A stretch of DNA of 64,000 nucleotides from NCBI GenBank assembly GCA_026018925.1, contig JAKSZU010000009.1, forward strand, positions 35,176,082 to 35,240,081, written 5' to 3'. The notes beneath the pieces are model-generated. The model made no database searches and had not been told where the DNA came from. It saw only the letters and a program-made list of their open reading frames with translations. A program made the translations under genes and the position numbers. This document shows positions 21,986-33,184 of the stretch, piece after piece (position 1 is the stretch's first letter; every line of letters begins with the position of its first letter). Source of the DNA: Tupaia tana. Taxonomy: Eukaryota; Chordata; Mammalia; Scandentia; Tupaiidae.

Positions 21986-22945
21986 TATAGCATTCAGCAT
22001 CAGGATTTGCAATAGTGTGATATTTTTTGCTTTAAAGGAGAAGACCATTGTCTTCAGATAACACAGGAGACCTATAGACTGGTGAGGTGGAGCAGGAAGG
22101 AAGTGCCACGTGGGCTAGGGTCATTTTGTCCCCCTTTTGGCTGAACAAAAAGAGGTGCTGCCTCAGCAGGAAATACGTCTAAAATTTAATTTAGTTAGAC
22201 AGCTGGAGTGTCAGTTTCTTGAACGATTAATCTAGTTCTGCACCCCTAGGAAAGAAAAGAAATTGTTTCTGTGAGAGTTTCTATTAGTGTCTTACTGTAG
22301 AACATTCTCACACTTCACCGACCTCTTCACCTTTGCCAAGCCTTTCAGATGATGTCATCGGAACTTCATAGGAGGTTGAATGTAGGAGTTAAAGTGCTGT
22401 CTCCATTGAGTGTGTTATGTTGCAGGCTCCTTAGAGACCATTTGGCAAAACCTCAGTTCATTACTTGCCCACAGCATGATGTCATTAGGGAAAACCATAT
22501 CTGTGACTTAAGTGCTTCCAGGGCTTTGGAAGAAAGTGTCAAGTGAGCTGACAAGTCTTGTCTGTCTATGAGGTGCTTCTGATTATTCTCCATAGGAATT
22601 TGGACAGCCTTTGGCCAGCTACCAGGCTTTATTGTTTCTGAACATGCTAGAATTTTTGGGCAACTTAACCCATTTGTGGGTTTTAATGGTCTTTGACATT
22701 TACGAAGCCACCTGTTCTTTTTACTTTTATTCAAATACAGTTTTTATGAGGGAAAAAGGAATTTTATTGTAGTCTGTTGAAATGGCCCTAGAGAAATGAA
22801 TGTATAATTGAACACAGTCCAACAGTTGGTACTATTTCAACTTTCAATGTGAAATATCATGAGAAATTTGAAATAGGTCTCTCTCATATGTGCATATGGT
22901 TACATCAGATAAGGAATCATAGATATTGTATTTAAGAAAAATACT
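21986..22945. other. No gene recognised
   Basis: About 1 kb of the least repeat-like sequence in this half. A CRE-like TGATGTCATC sits at 22349-22358. Opposing frames at 22349-22546 (+) and 22453-22734 (-) overlap and show no domains. Confidence 0.45.
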
Positions 22946-22960
22946 TAGGCATTTCATTTT

Positions 22961-23228
22961 TTTTTTTTTTTGGTGAGGTTTTATTTTTTTTCTTTTACTA
23001 TAGGGCACGTGTACTCGCCAGAAAGACACAGAGAGATAGAAAGCAAGAAATCACCCCTGGGGCGATTGACTATGCTGCAATCCCTTCTCCTCCATTCTCC
23101 TCTTGGGATCTTGGGCACACACGCACATGCACCCAGTGTGAGTTTAAGCCACCGGGTCCGGGACTCGAACCGCGGTCGACTACATGAGAGTCCAGTGACA
23201 TAGCCATTATGCTAACTGCTGGTTCTTC
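22961..23228 (-). mobile_element. SINE L form, 15-bp TSD
   Basis: Antisense with TTTTACTATAGGGCACGTG, ending ATGCTAACTGCTGGTTCTTC. TSD TAGGCATTTCATTTT at 22946-22960 and 23229-23243, perfect. The palindrome has shrunk to CCCCTGGGGCG. Confidence 0.96.
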
Positions 23229-23276
23229 TAGGCATTTCATTTTATAAGTAAAATCCATTTTCAAAATGCAATGAAA

Positions 23277-23350
23277 TATTAGGTTATTGGAAAGACTATG
23301 ATGCATTTTTGGATAGAAAAACATGTCATGACCTTTCTGATCACTCAATA
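23277..23350. mobile_element. Mariner-like hairpin MITE 4
   Basis: A 74-bp element from TATTAGGTTATTGGAAAGAC to CTTTCTGATCACTCAATA with the core GATGCATTTTTGGATAGAAAAA. More mismatched arms than MITE 3. Confidence 0.85.
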
Positions 23351-23399
23351 TGTGGGATTGAGGCTAAAAAACAGTAAAGAACAGAGAATATTGCTACTA

Positions 23400-23560
23400 C
23401 TGTGAAGAGTACTAGAGGGAACCAGGGAATTGAGATTCTGCTTCTCAGTCTCCTACTAAGTCCCTGTGTAGCCATGTCTACTCACTTAACCTGTTGGGAT
23501 ATTCAGTTTTATTTGTACAAAGAAAGTATTGCACACATTGAATCCTGAGAGCCCTTCCAG
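23400..23560 (+). mobile_element. MIR-like fragment
   Basis: TTCTGCTTCTCAGTCTCC, CCCTGTGTAGCCATG and CTCACTTAACCTGTTGGG follow the MIR pattern of a variable followed by a conserved core. Confidence 0.5.
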
Positions 23561-23885
23561 TTATAAATGTCTGTGTTTCAGTAACTACATACAGAAAAAT
23601 ATATAGAGAAAATTTATTGTCAGATTTGGGTGACCAGAAAAGTTAAAGATTAGTGCAAAAGAGGAATGGAGTTGTCTATCTTCATGATTTTGTGAAAATT
23701 ACCTTGGAGGGGCGATTTATGTTGCCAAGTATTGATAGTTACAAGATCCTGTGCCTCGAGCCAATAGTTTTCAGTTCACATCTAACTCTTTACTTTCATT
23801 TTCTCATCTAAAAGGGAAAGAAAACGTAAAACAAACATCCAACTATTTAACCAGTTCTACAATTTCCAGTTTTTTTCTTTGACAT

Positions 23886-24040
23886 AACAACACTTGAGAC
23901 CAGGTGTTAATCGTATCTCCATTTAAATAGATGAGCTGAAGAACCAGAATTTCAGAGAAGTGACTTATTTATGATCAAGTATCCAGTAAGTGATGGAGCT
24001 GAATCTTCATCCCATGTCGCCTGTCTCTAGGACCAGTACC
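23886..24040 (-). mobile_element. MIR SINE
   Basis: Antisense MIR: ATCTCCATTTAAATAGATGAG, TTTCAGAGAAGTGAC, ATGATCAAGTATCCAGTAAG and TGGAGCTGAATC. Confidence 0.7.
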
Positions 24041-24046
24041 CCCCCT

Positions 24047-24287
24047 TTTTTTTTTGAGAGTTTTTTGCTATATGGCGCATGAGCTTGCAAGAAAGACAGA
24101 GAGAGACGGAAAGACAGAAAGCGAGAAATTACCCCCTGGGGGGGGGATGGCCACACTGCAATCCCTTCTCCTCCATTCTCCTGCACATGCACCCAGAATG
24201 AGTTTAACCTACCGGGTTGGGATTCGAACCACAGTCGACTACATGGGAGTCTAGCAACATAGCCATTATGCCAACTGCTGGTCCCTG
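24047..24287 (-). mobile_element. SINE L form with internal deletion
   Basis: Near-consensus antisense copy (ACCCCCTGGGGGGGGGATGG) that lacks about 25 bp, the GGATCTTGGGCACGCAC segment normally between CATTCTCCT and CACATGCACCC. Ends GCCAACTGCTGGTCCC. Confidence 0.92.
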
Positions 24288-24380
24288 ACCAATTCCCTTT
24301 TATGCCTATGTTTGGAATTATAATATTTATTTTATTAACCAATTGTTTTGCACAAGGTATTATAAAAGTCTTTATTCGTT

Positions 24381-24627
24381 TTGGTTTGTTTGAGAGACTT
24401 TTGCTATAGGGCATGTGCACTCACTGGAGAGACAGAAAGCAAGAAATCACCCCCCAGGAGGATGGCCACGCTGCAATCCCTCCTCCTCCATTCTCCTCTC
24501 GGGATCTTGGGCATGTATACACATGTGCCCGGCATGAATTTTAAGCTGCTGAGTCCAGGACTTGAACTATAGTCCACTACGTGGGAGTCCAGCTACATAA
24601 CAATTACACCATCTGCTGGTTCCAATT
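24381..24627 (-). mobile_element. SINE L form, TSD
   Basis: TTTGAGAGACTTTTGCTATAGGG to ACCATCTGCTGGTTCCAATT. TSD GTCTTTATTCGTT at 24368-24380 and GTCTTTATTTGTT at 24628-24640, one mismatch. Confidence 0.94.
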
Positions 24628-24640
24628 GTCTTTATTTGTT

Positions 24641-24984
24641 AACTCAATGTTTTCCTTTTTTTTCCAGATAAGTAAACTAAGGCACAGAAAATTGACGTAT
24701 CTTGGTTACAGTTAAACACCTCTTATGAGGTAGAGCTGAGATCAGATCCCATGTATGTTAGACATACTCTTAGCCAGTATGCCTTTAATTATTACTATGT
24801 TAAACTACTTCTTTAGCTAAATGAACCTTTTTCAAAGTTATTTCAATAAGTATGTGATAGCAAAGGCCCTAGGAGGAGGAGTTAAGGCAAAGTTAGGCTA
24901 AGGTGAACTATTCTGATCTTCAACTTGCAAAGCTGTAGCCTCGGCCCTGACCCAACCCTTACAGTGTGGTTCTAAAAATAAAAA
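24641..24984. other. Old MIR-like scraps, no gene
   Basis: AGATAAGTAAACTAAGGCACAG near 24666 looks like antisense MIR. The rest is unassigned. Confidence 0.4.
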
Positions 24985-25615
24985 TGTTCTGTTCTAATTG
25001 GGACTATACTTCTATCAGATGGCTTTACTTTTCCCTTCACTCAAGGGTCTGTTCAAATATCACCTCCTCAGAGAGGCATTCCACCAACACTTTAACTAAA
25101 ATGGCACCCAAGTTTTCTAATGTCTTATTCTGCCTTCTTTTTCCTCCCTAGCACTTGCTACCACCGGGAGACTAAATATTTGCTATCTTAGTTTTTTTTA
25201 AAAGATTTTTGCTATAGGGCGTATGTGCTCGCCAGAAAGACAGAGACAGACAGACAGAAAGCGAGAAATCACCCCCCCCCCGGGGGGATGGCCACACCGC
25301 AATCCCTCCTCCTCCATTCTCCTCTCAGGATCTTGGGCACGCACACACAAGCACCCGGCATGAGTTTAAGCCACCGGGTCCAGGACTCAAACTGCAATCA
25401 ACTACATGGGAATTCAGCGACATAGTCATTATACCATCTGCTGGCCCTGCTAGCTCATTTTTTATTTGTCTCTTGCCACTAAAATATAAGCTATATATAT
25501 GATAGAATGACTTTATTTTCTGGTTTACTCAATGTTATATTAACAGTTACCAAAGCAGTGCCAGGCGCATAGTATCTACTCAGTAAATGACAGTGAGGAC
25601 AGTGCTGACTACTTA
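24985..25615 (-). mobile_element. L2 LINE 3' end, split by a SINE
   Basis: CTGTTCAAATATCACCTCCTC, AGAGAGGCATTCC, AGCACTTGCTACC, then after the SINE TATTTGTCTCTTGCCACTAAAATA and AGTGCCAGGCGCATAGTA. This is the order of an L2 3' end read antisense. Confidence 0.7.
25191..25447 (-). mobile_element. SINE L form, inside an L2
   Basis: TTTTTGCTATAGGGCGTATG, CACCCCCCCCCCGGGGGG (expanded C run) and ATACCATCTGCTGGCCC. Flanks TGCTATCTTA and TGCTAGCTCA look like an imperfect TSD within the L2. Confidence 0.94.
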
Positions 25616-25728
25616 TGCTTGAAGAGTTAGAATTTAGGTGAGAGTATGAACAGGGCTACTAGAAATTTTGGCTCAAATTAGGAAACCAAAAGGTAGGGTG
25701 GGGTGTCTAGTTGGGAAAATCGAAATTT

Positions 25729-25988
25729 TTTTTTTGGAGAGTTTTTTTTGCTGTAGGGTTTGTGCGCTCGCCAGAAAGACAGAGAGAGACAGAGAGACAG
25801 AGAGCAAGAAATCAAGCCCCTGAGGGGATGGTCACGCTGCAGTCCCTTCTCCTCCATTCTCCTCTCGGGATCTTGGGCAAGCACGCGCACGTGCCCGGCA
25901 TGAGTTTAAGCCACCTAGTCTGGGACTCGAACCGCAGTCAGCTACATGGGAGTCCAGCAACATAGCCATTACGCTAACTGCTGGTCCT
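25729..25988 (-). mobile_element. SINE L form
   Basis: GGAGAGTTTTTTTTGCTGTAGGG to ACGCTAACTGCTGGTCC. Minus-strand A box TAGCGTAATGG and B box GGTTCGAGTCC are intact. Imperfect TSD GGAAAATCGAAATTT and GGAAAATCAAGATTT. Confidence 0.94.
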
Positions 25989-26154
25989 GGAAAATCAAGA
26001 TTTCTTGAAAGGACTTGTAAATGGGAGGAATGTACTCAGTCAGTAATATTCTTTTCAGTGATCAAATAGTTTAATTGAACTCTCATAATTCCAATACATG
26101 ACAAATATTTTTTTTGCTTCAGTTTTGAAATAAATGGATCTTCGTACAGTTCAG

Positions 26155-27105
26155 TTCGTTTTAAAATTTATTTTTAAAATTTTATTTTCTTAATTGTTTA
26201 TATTCAATCACTGTATATTTTTACAGCATCCAAAATAGATTTTCCCATCTTGAATATATTGTATATTAGTCCAGTCAAAGATATTGCCATATACATTATC
26301 ATCACCAGATAATTTTCCATTTTTGTGTTTATTAAATGATTTTCCTGTTTCTTGTCTTTTTTTCCCCTTGATTCCCTGCCTCACCCCCCATTGTCCATCC
26401 TCCTCCTGCACTATCTTTGCTATCTATAGTTGTTCTCCATGCTTTTATATCTTCCAATCTTTCAGTTTCGGTTATAGAGTGCCAACATTCAGTATATATT
26501 AAGGGGGATACAATGTTTATCTTTCATAGTCTGGCTTGCTTCACTCAATAATGTCTTCCATATTCATCCATTTTCTATCAAATGCCAGGGTCTGATTGTT
26601 TTTTTATGGCTGAGTAGTATTCTGTAGTATATATGTGCCATACTTTTTCAATACACTCATCTGTTCTGGGATTTGGGGGTTGAATTCATGTTTTAGCAAT
26701 TGTGAGTAATGTGGCAATAAACATAGATATGCAAGTACTTTTCCAACTAAGTGTGTTCCCATCATTTGGGTAGATACCCAGGAGGGGAATTACTGGATCA
26801 TATGATAGTCCTAATTGTAGATTTTTGAGGAATCTCCATTTTGTTCTCTACAGTAGTTGCACTAATTTACATTCCCATCAACAAGTGTAGGTGAGATCTC
26901 TTTTCACTGCAGCCTCACCAGCACTTATCACTCTTTATTTTTTAAATCTTAACCATTCTGACTGGGGTTAGATAATATCACACTGTAGTTTAGATTTGCA
27001 TTTCCTTCATGGTAAGGGACATTAAACATTTTTTCATATGCTTTTTTGGCTGTCTGTTTGTCTTCCTTGGAGAGTTGTCTGTTCAACTTGTTTTCTCATT
27101 TTTTT
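26155..27105 (-). mobile_element. L1 3' end (ORF2 end plus 3' UTR)
   Basis: Antisense L1. 26155-26520 is 3' UTR, also found at 42437-42830. 26520-27105 is the end of ORF2 with landmarks ATGGCTGAGTAGTATTCTG, GCAATAAACATAGATATGCA, TACCCAGGAGGGGAATTACTGG and CATTCCCATCAACAAGTG. ORF2 is broken by stops. 5'-truncated in the usual L1 way. Confidence 0.88.
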
Positions 27106-27412
27106 CAAGGTAAGCTGCATGAATTCCTTGCAAAGGAACTAGATTAATCTAATCAACAATGAAGGGTAGGCTCTCAGAAGTCATCTTCAGGGAGGCTGCC
27201 GGATTTAAATTGCCTGTCCTTTGATTAAATTAACTCTGTTAAATTTTATTTGATCTAAATTTGTTTTTAAAAGCTTGGTGTCAGAAACAGGATCCAAAGC
27301 AAATCTCCTGTGACCCCAGAAACACCAGGTGTGGTACCCGTGGAGCTGATTATACTTACTTCTCTCTTGTTTCTGACTGGAGGTCATAGTAGAGGAGAGA
27401 TTTTGTCACAGA

Positions 27413-27607
27413 ATGAACAGAAGCCACTGTAGAGACACAAGAAATGTGAGAAAACAAGAAAATATCTTTCCCCTAAGTGAGAATAACAATCCTTCATCAT
27501 TCACAGACAGTACAGTAGAACTCGTGGAAATGTCTGATAGAGAATTCAGAATATTAATAGTGACAAAACAAAATGAGATGCAAGAGCAGAGAGACCAAGA
27601 ACTCTAG
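27413..27607 (+). pseudogene. HAL1/L1 ORF1 remnant, N-terminal part
   Basis: A 64-codon open stretch rich in charged residues (RNVRKQENIF, then MSDREFRI and NEMQEQRDQEL), in the style of the N-terminal and coiled-coil part of L1/HAL1 ORF1, the RNA-binding chaperone of these elements. It ends at a stop. The next ORF1 section continues in broken frames between 27607 and 27858. Inferred non-functional. Confidence 0.65.
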
Positions 27608-27857
27608 AAGTTGTAGGAGAAAAGAGAAAATGAGTTCCAGGAGGTGAGGAAGTTCTTGCATGATCTGAAAGAGGAAATAAATACCATAAAAAGAATCAAA
27701 TAGAGCTGTTAGAGATGAAGGCTACAATACAGGAAATCAAAACCTCCTTCAAAAATATTAAAAGCAGATTAGCCCATGCAGAGGATTGAATCTCGGATAT
27801 TGAAGGCAAAAACTCTGACCCAGGGGGAAAAAAAAAACTGAGAAAATAACCAATAAA

Positions 27858-28106
27858 ATGAGAATAGTTGATAACATTAAGCACCCAAACATCCAGATAA
27901 TCGGTATCCCAGAAGATGAAGAAACTAGTAAGGGCATTGATAATCTATTCCATGAAATTCTGGAAGAAAACTTTCCAGATCTAGAGAGGCATTCTAATAT
28001 CCAGACCCAAGAAATACAAAGGACCCTAATAGAATCAACCCAAGAAGATCTCCAAGTTACATCAAAGTCAGATTTGCAAAATCCACAGACAGAGACAAGA
28101 TACTAA
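27858..28106 (+). pseudogene. HAL1/L1 ORF1 remnant, RRM part
   Basis: An 82-codon open stretch containing IKHPNIQIIGIPEDEE, KGIDNLFHEILEENFPDL and QRTLIESTQEDLQ. This is the pattern of the RNA-recognition and following domain of L1-type ORF1. The frame shifts or stops before the C-terminal domain, whose remains follow to about 28195 (ATTGGCAAGAGAAAAATGTC). Broken, not a host gene. Confidence 0.75.
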
Positions 28107-28195
28107 AATTGGCAAGAGAAAAATGTCAGCTTACTTATAAAGGTTATCCCATTAGGCTAACATCAGACCTCTCATCAGAAACAAAGCAAGCAGGG

Positions 28196-28380
28196 TCAGC
28201 AGGTGGCATGGTGGTTAAGGCGCTGGACACTCTAACATGGTCGACCACGGTTTGAGTCTCAGACCTGGTGGTTTGCTTTCTCAGTTTCCTTCTCTCCATG
28301 TGTCTGTCTTTCTCTGGTCAAATGAAAATGATTGAATTAACAAATAAAATAAAATAATTATCTAAAAAATAAAAGAACAT
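28196..28380 (+). mobile_element. SINE S form inside HAL1
   Basis: Head GGTCAGCAGGTGGCATGGTGG, then GGTTTGCTTTCTCAG and CTCTGGTCAAATGAAAATG with an AATAAAATAAAATAATT tail. Inserted at a HAL1 site AAACAAAGCAAGCA. Its 3' part is duplicated just downstream. Confidence 0.9.
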
Positions 28381-28524
28381 GAGCAAGGAAAGAATGGGAA
28401 AAGATATTCAAAGTGTCTTTCTCTGGTCAAATGAAAATGATTGAATTAACAAATAAAATAAAATAATTATCTAAAAAATAAAAGAACATGAGCAAGGAAA
28501 GAATGGGAAAAGATATTCAAAGTG
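28306..28524. repeat. 109-bp perfect tandem duplication
   Basis: Unit 28306-28414 repeats at 28415-28523 without visible mismatch. Each unit holds the 3' end and tail of the S SINE plus about 38 bp of HAL1 flank (AACATGAGCAAGGAAAGAAT, GATATTCAAAGTG). It happened after the SINE inserted. Confidence 0.95.
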
Positions 28525-28668
28525 TTAAGTGAAAAACAGTTTCAACCAAGAATACTATGCCTGGCAAGATTATCCTTCATATGGGAAGAAAAGTAAAAAC
28601 ATTCTCAGATAAACGAAACCTGAAAGAATTTACCAACACCAGACCAGCTCTTCAAGAAGTTCTGAAAG

Positions 28669-28945
28669 GGGACCAGCAGTTAGTGTAATGGCTATGTCGC
28701 TGGACTCCCATGTAGCCGACTGTGGTTCGAGTCCCAGACTCTGTGACTTAAACTCATGCCGGGCGCATGTGCGTGCATGCCCAAGATCCCGAGAGGAGAA
28801 TGGAGAAGGGATTGTGATGTGGCTATCCTCCCTGGGGGGTGGGGTGATTTCTCGCTTTCTGTCTCTCTCTCTCTCTCTCTGTCTTTCTGGCGAGTGCACG
28901 TGCCCTATAGCAAAAACCTCTCCCCACCCCCCCCAAAAAAAAACC
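28669..28945 (+). mobile_element. SINE L form inside HAL1, 13-bp TSD
   Basis: GGACCAGCAGTTAGTGTAATGG to CTCTCCCCACCCCCCCCAAAAAAAA. TSD GAAGTTCTGAAAG at 28656-28668 and 28946-28958 is HAL1 sequence. A box TAGTGTAATGG and B box GGTTCGAGTCC are intact. Confidence 0.96.
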
Positions 28946-30085
28946 GAAGTTCTGAAAGCAGTGCTTTACCAGGAAAGCTAAAGACACACATACAGAAATA
29001 AGAGAACAAAAAGAAACCAAAAAAATGACCGACTTAATGCTAGGAACAAGAAATATCAATAATAACACTGAACATTAGCTTCCAGGATTTAAATGGAAAG
29101 ATCAGACCACAGTAACACTGCAAACTTAACAGAAAAAATGATTAACTACCCAAGACTGAACTGATGAAATAGGATTTTATGACTTTTGAGTAAAACATTA
29201 CTGTCTTTTTCTTTACTGTGTTTTGTTTTCCCAATTTAAGGATTTTGCTTTCTTTTGAGCTGTTGATAGTTTCAGCAATCTGTTAAAATGTTTTTTCTTC
29301 TTGTTTGTTTGTTTCTTTAAATGGAAACATTAACTTTTCTTCCTTCCTGACCCCTCTGGAATTGGAAAATATTTGGGAGTATTCTTATTTTGTGGTAGAA
29401 TGGTTATTTGCATAAGTTCAATAATCAGAAATTGGAAATACTCGTTAATGGACCGGACTTTGACTGGAATGTCATATCTGAAGATTAAACCAGAAAACTA
29501 TGAAATTAAAGTAGATCTCAAGTAAGCCTACAGAAACACTTGGAAAGATGGCCTGGCACCATGAGCAGTTCTGCCTGGCAGAGAGGATTAGAGAAGCTAT
29601 ATGAAAGACTTTATACCATAAAATAACCTGGACTTTTCCAGTCCAGCATTGTAGTCAGTGAAGACTGCAAAAGAGCAACCACAACCAGAGAATTATCTTG
29701 AGGAAGACTTTGAAGGAAGAAAAAGAGACTGATCTTTGCTAGCAGATGGTATATCACAGAATACTTGGTAGGCAGGGCTGAATTGAGAATGTTCATGTGT
29801 GAATTGTGTGTTGGGCATTTGCTTTTCAACAGTTTGAGTAGTTGACATGTAAATATTTTCTCAAAAATATTTAAAACCATACTGTCTCTGTTATTATAGT
29901 GTCACAAACAAAATTATAACAAATATTTTGAACATTATCTTTAAAATTCAGTTTCTTGAAAGTTGTTTATTAACTTTCAAGAACTATGAAGTATGAGCAA
30001 AATTTTTTGATATGTAAAGCAAATGTTTGTGAGGAAAATGTAAAACTAAATAAATTAAAAGGATAAAAATAAATACAAAAAAAAT

Positions 30086-30339
30086 GAAGCAGGCATGATT
30101 ACAACAGACCAAAAAGATCATCAGAGAATACTACGAGTAAGTATATGTCTATATTTCAATTTGAACCATAGATCTTGGAATGTTCAAGCTTGACTAGATC
30201 TTTAGAGTTCATCAGTTTACCTATATCATAAGGAGAGTAAGATTTGAAGATAGGGGAAGTAACTATACCAAGATCAAACATGGTCACTTAGGAACCTATG
30301 AAATTAACCAAATGGTGTCACAAATATTTTCAAGAAAAA
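30086..30339. other. No gene recognised
   Basis: Unassigned sequence after the HAL1 A-rich end. Confidence 0.45.
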
Positions 30340-30478
30340 AAAATCAATAAAATGTCAGGAGTATTTTGCCTATATGGAAACATCTGGAGGACTTTTACAA
30401 ATAACTGATGCCTGGGTCCCACTTCCAGAGATACCAATTGAATTGTGATTCTGATATGCAGTCTGGGGTTAAGAATTA
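30340..30478 (+). mobile_element. MER5-like hAT MITE remnant
   Basis: ACATCTGGAGGACTTTTACAAA, GATGCCTGGGTCCCACTTCCAG and TGATTCTGATATGCAGTCTGGGG follow MER5A/B order. Terminal repeats are not visible. Confidence 0.6.
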
Positions 30479-30480
30479 GC

Positions 30481-30990
30481 AGCTTGGAAGTTAAGAGTGT
30501 GGATTTGGAAGTAGACAAAGTTGCATCCAAATTTCATCTTTCAGGCCAGCAGATGGCAAGGAGGTAAAGGTGGCTGGATCCCACATGACTAAATATGAGG
30601 TTTGAGTCTCGGACCCAGAGGCTTGAAAAACATGCTTGGCACATGTGCATGCATGCCCCAAATCCCTAGAGAATGGAGAAGGGATTGTAGTATGGCCATC
30701 CCTGAGGGGGTGATTTCTCACTCTCTCTGTCTCTATCTGGCAAGCATACACATCCTATAACTTAAATGCACACAGACATGTGTACATACAAATCTCATCT
30801 CGTTCTCTTTCTAGCTGCTATGATATTGGGTAAGTTAGTCTTTCTGAGCCTCAACTTCCCCATCTGTAGAAATAGATACTAACCTCGTAGGATTTTTAGG
30901 GATTAAATGAGATGAAGTCCATAAAGCACATATCATGGTGCCTGAACCACAATAAGCATCTGATAAATGATAAAAACTAGTATCATCATT
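30481..30990 (+). mobile_element. MIR SINE, split by an L SINE
   Basis: Left part 30481-30539 (TTAAGAGTGTGGATTTGGAAG) and right part 30789-30990 (TTGGGTAAGTTAGTCTTTCTGAG, TCCCCATCTGTAGAAATAG, GGATTAAATGAGATGAAG). A clear MIR. Confidence 0.85.
30540..30788 (+). mobile_element. SINE L form inside a MIR
   Basis: GGCCAGCAGATGGCAAGGAGG head, diverged body with CCTGAGGGGGTGATTTCTC. TSD CAAATTTCATCT at 30528-30539 and CAAATCTCATCT at 30789-30800, one mismatch. Confidence 0.93.
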
Positions 30991-32624
30991 GTTATTACTG
31001 TCATAACAAATAGTAATTATTATTACAAAACTAAATAATAATTTATTTCCTCTGTATTAAGAAAATGGCTACTTTTAGGTTGTATAACAATTAGCCATAT
31101 GGTATAATGTGAAGCTATGGAACTGCCCTGGTGCGGTTATGAAGAGGGTGACCTAGTTAAAATGGATAAAAACTGACTGCAAGGTGAGACTGAAATGTTC
31201 AAAATAGGCATGCTTATATAGTTATAGAAACCACCATTTTGAGTTCTTTTGGAAACATATTGATAATTGCTTCCAGTGTTATATTCCACACCAGAGATCA
31301 ATGTCTGGATTGTCTCTGGACAGGGTTGGGGTTAGCTACACAGTCAGAACCAGGCTACAGAGAAGCATCTGGATTTTATGAGCCCAGTGCATGCTCAAAG
31401 GTAGCTGCAGGGTAAGGGAACAGTTGCATCACAGAGCTATAGGTAGGTAGGTAGGTAAGATCACATAGAATGTCAGAGGGGAGATTTACAAATCCTTTTG
31501 TTTTCTCTTTACTCTCTTAAATGTGAAAAAAAGGAAAAATCACTATAATAACAACAGAGAAGTGTTTTACATTATAAAAAGAAGCCACTTGACCATCAAT
31601 AACACAAATATTCTAACCATGGGAAGCCTGGTTCACTGCTGGAGCAAGAAGGCATTGAGATTGGATTTTGACTCCAGACTCAAGCAGGAGCTTGTGAAAT
31701 GTGGAGGAAAACATTTTCGAGTGAAAAAATGATTCACAGTTCAAAAAGTGTGTTTCAACTGGAGGTAATCATCTTCAATGTGGAAAGAATGGCAACAAAG
31801 TCTTACTGGTAGTAACAATATCATACTTATTTGAGTCTGACAAAGAATGCATTCACCAAATTAGAAAAAGTTGGGGTTGACTAATGAAGAGTGAGGAGAA
31901 ACACAGGATGTCTACAGACACATTTATTTAGGGCACGCTTCAAAAACTAGTCTTTTATATGCATCAAATATTTTTTATATAAATTTCAATTAACTTCTGG
32001 TTGTGTTTTTAAGAACACAATGGTGCAGAATCAAAATCTGAATGAGACAGTATATCACCCTAGTTTAGAAATAATTTCCATTAAAATGACTTGAAATTCA
32101 TTTTATAAATCATGCTTATTATGATACTAGACCTCTGCCTACAGAAATATTGAAAGAATATTCTTCCTAACTTAATGGAACAAATTTCCCTAACAGCATC
32201 TCCCATAATTTCCCATAATTGTTAGTCCAAATGTACAAATGTGCACACATTGCCAGAAATAAAACTTAAATAGATGGAAATGAGCTTACATATCTTACAG
32301 GTGGGCAATCACATATTTTTCAAATGCCTTTGTGAAAATGACACAGAAAACTTTATGGGCCTGTTTTACTGGAGATAAGGAGGTAAGCTAATTAAGACCT
32401 CTGACACTTCTTGGAGAATATTATTAAGGCATAAGAAGCTTTTAACTGGGGTTTGCTGCACTTTTTTTTAATAAAATAATCATTTATTTTCCATGTTCAG
32501 GTAATCAATTCTTTCATATTTTTAAAATGATGCTTCCTTGATCCTAGTTATAAATGAGATGTGACAAGTAGTCTTTTTGTGCCAAGTACAATAAAGAAGT
32601 TGCAAGAAATTGACAACTTTCCTT
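30991..32624. other. No gene recognised
   Basis: 1.6 kb, one of the longest repeat-poor stretches. TAGG repeats at 31440-31456. TCCCATAATTTCCCATAATT is a small duplication near 32201. The 69-residue frame at 31523-31732 has no domain. Confidence 0.45.
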
Positions 32625-32786
32625 TTTTAAAATTATTTTGTTTAACTTTATTCATTCATTTATTTCAATTTGACCAGTGAGGTATGGAGAGAGAGAGAGA
32701 AAGCAAGCAACCAGGTCCAGGACACAAACCGCAGTTGGCCACATGGGAGTCCAGCACCCTGAACAACCAAGCCACCTGCCGGCCCC
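32625..32786 (-). mobile_element. SINE S form
   Basis: TTCATTCATTTATTTCAATTTGACCAG, GAGAGAAAGCAAGC, head complement ending CACCTGCCGGCCCC. Confidence 0.9.
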
Positions 32787-32935
32787 TGCTTTTCTTTAGT
32801 GAACAATTTTAGTTTTGCATTAGTGGTTTATGTTAAACACAGCCTCAAATGGCTTTGATATTGCTAATTGTTAGCAACATCCTATGAGACCTTTGGCCTC
32901 TTTGCTGATTTGAAGGTTTCAGTTATAAATCACTT

Positions 32936-33175
32936 CATGGGGTCAGCAGGTGGCGTAGTGGTTAAGGTGCTGGACTCCCATGTGGTCGACGCTGTTCAAG
33001 TTCTGGACCCAGCAGCTTGAAAACTCATGCTGGGCAAGTGTGTGTGCATGCCCAAAATCCCAAGAGGAGACTAGAGAAGAAGGGATTGCGGTGTAGCTAT
33101 CCCCCACGTGGGGTGATTTCTCTCTGTCTTGAGAAGTGCATGTGCCCTATACCAAAAATCTCTCTCTCAAAAAGA
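32936..33175 (+). mobile_element. SINE L form, 9-bp TSD
   Basis: GGGGTCAGCAGGTGGCGTAGTGG head on an L body (CCCCCACGTGGGGTGATTTC). TSD AAATCACTT at 32927-32935 and 33176-33184. The C/T tract is shortened. Confidence 0.93.
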
Positions 33176-33184
33176 AAATCACTT

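Larger units (their letters stand above)
27110..30085 (+). mobile_element. HAL1 (half-L1) element, decayed
   Basis: ORF1-like sequence from about 27390 to 28200 is followed, without any ORF2, by GGCAAGATTATCCTTCATATGG, TCTCAGATAAACGAAACCTG and CCAGCTCTTCAAGAAGTTCTG, then a long 3' region and an A-rich end near 30045-30085. ORF1 without ORF2 defines HAL1 among old mammalian LINEs. Two SINEs (28196-28380, 28669-28945) and a 109-bp tandem duplication interrupt it. Boundaries, mainly the 5' one and the 3' UTR, are approximate. Confidence 0.7.

Noticed and set aside
22349..22358. CRE-like TGATGTCATC as a promoter
   Set aside because: A single 10-bp site with no CpG-rich context or transcript start signal.
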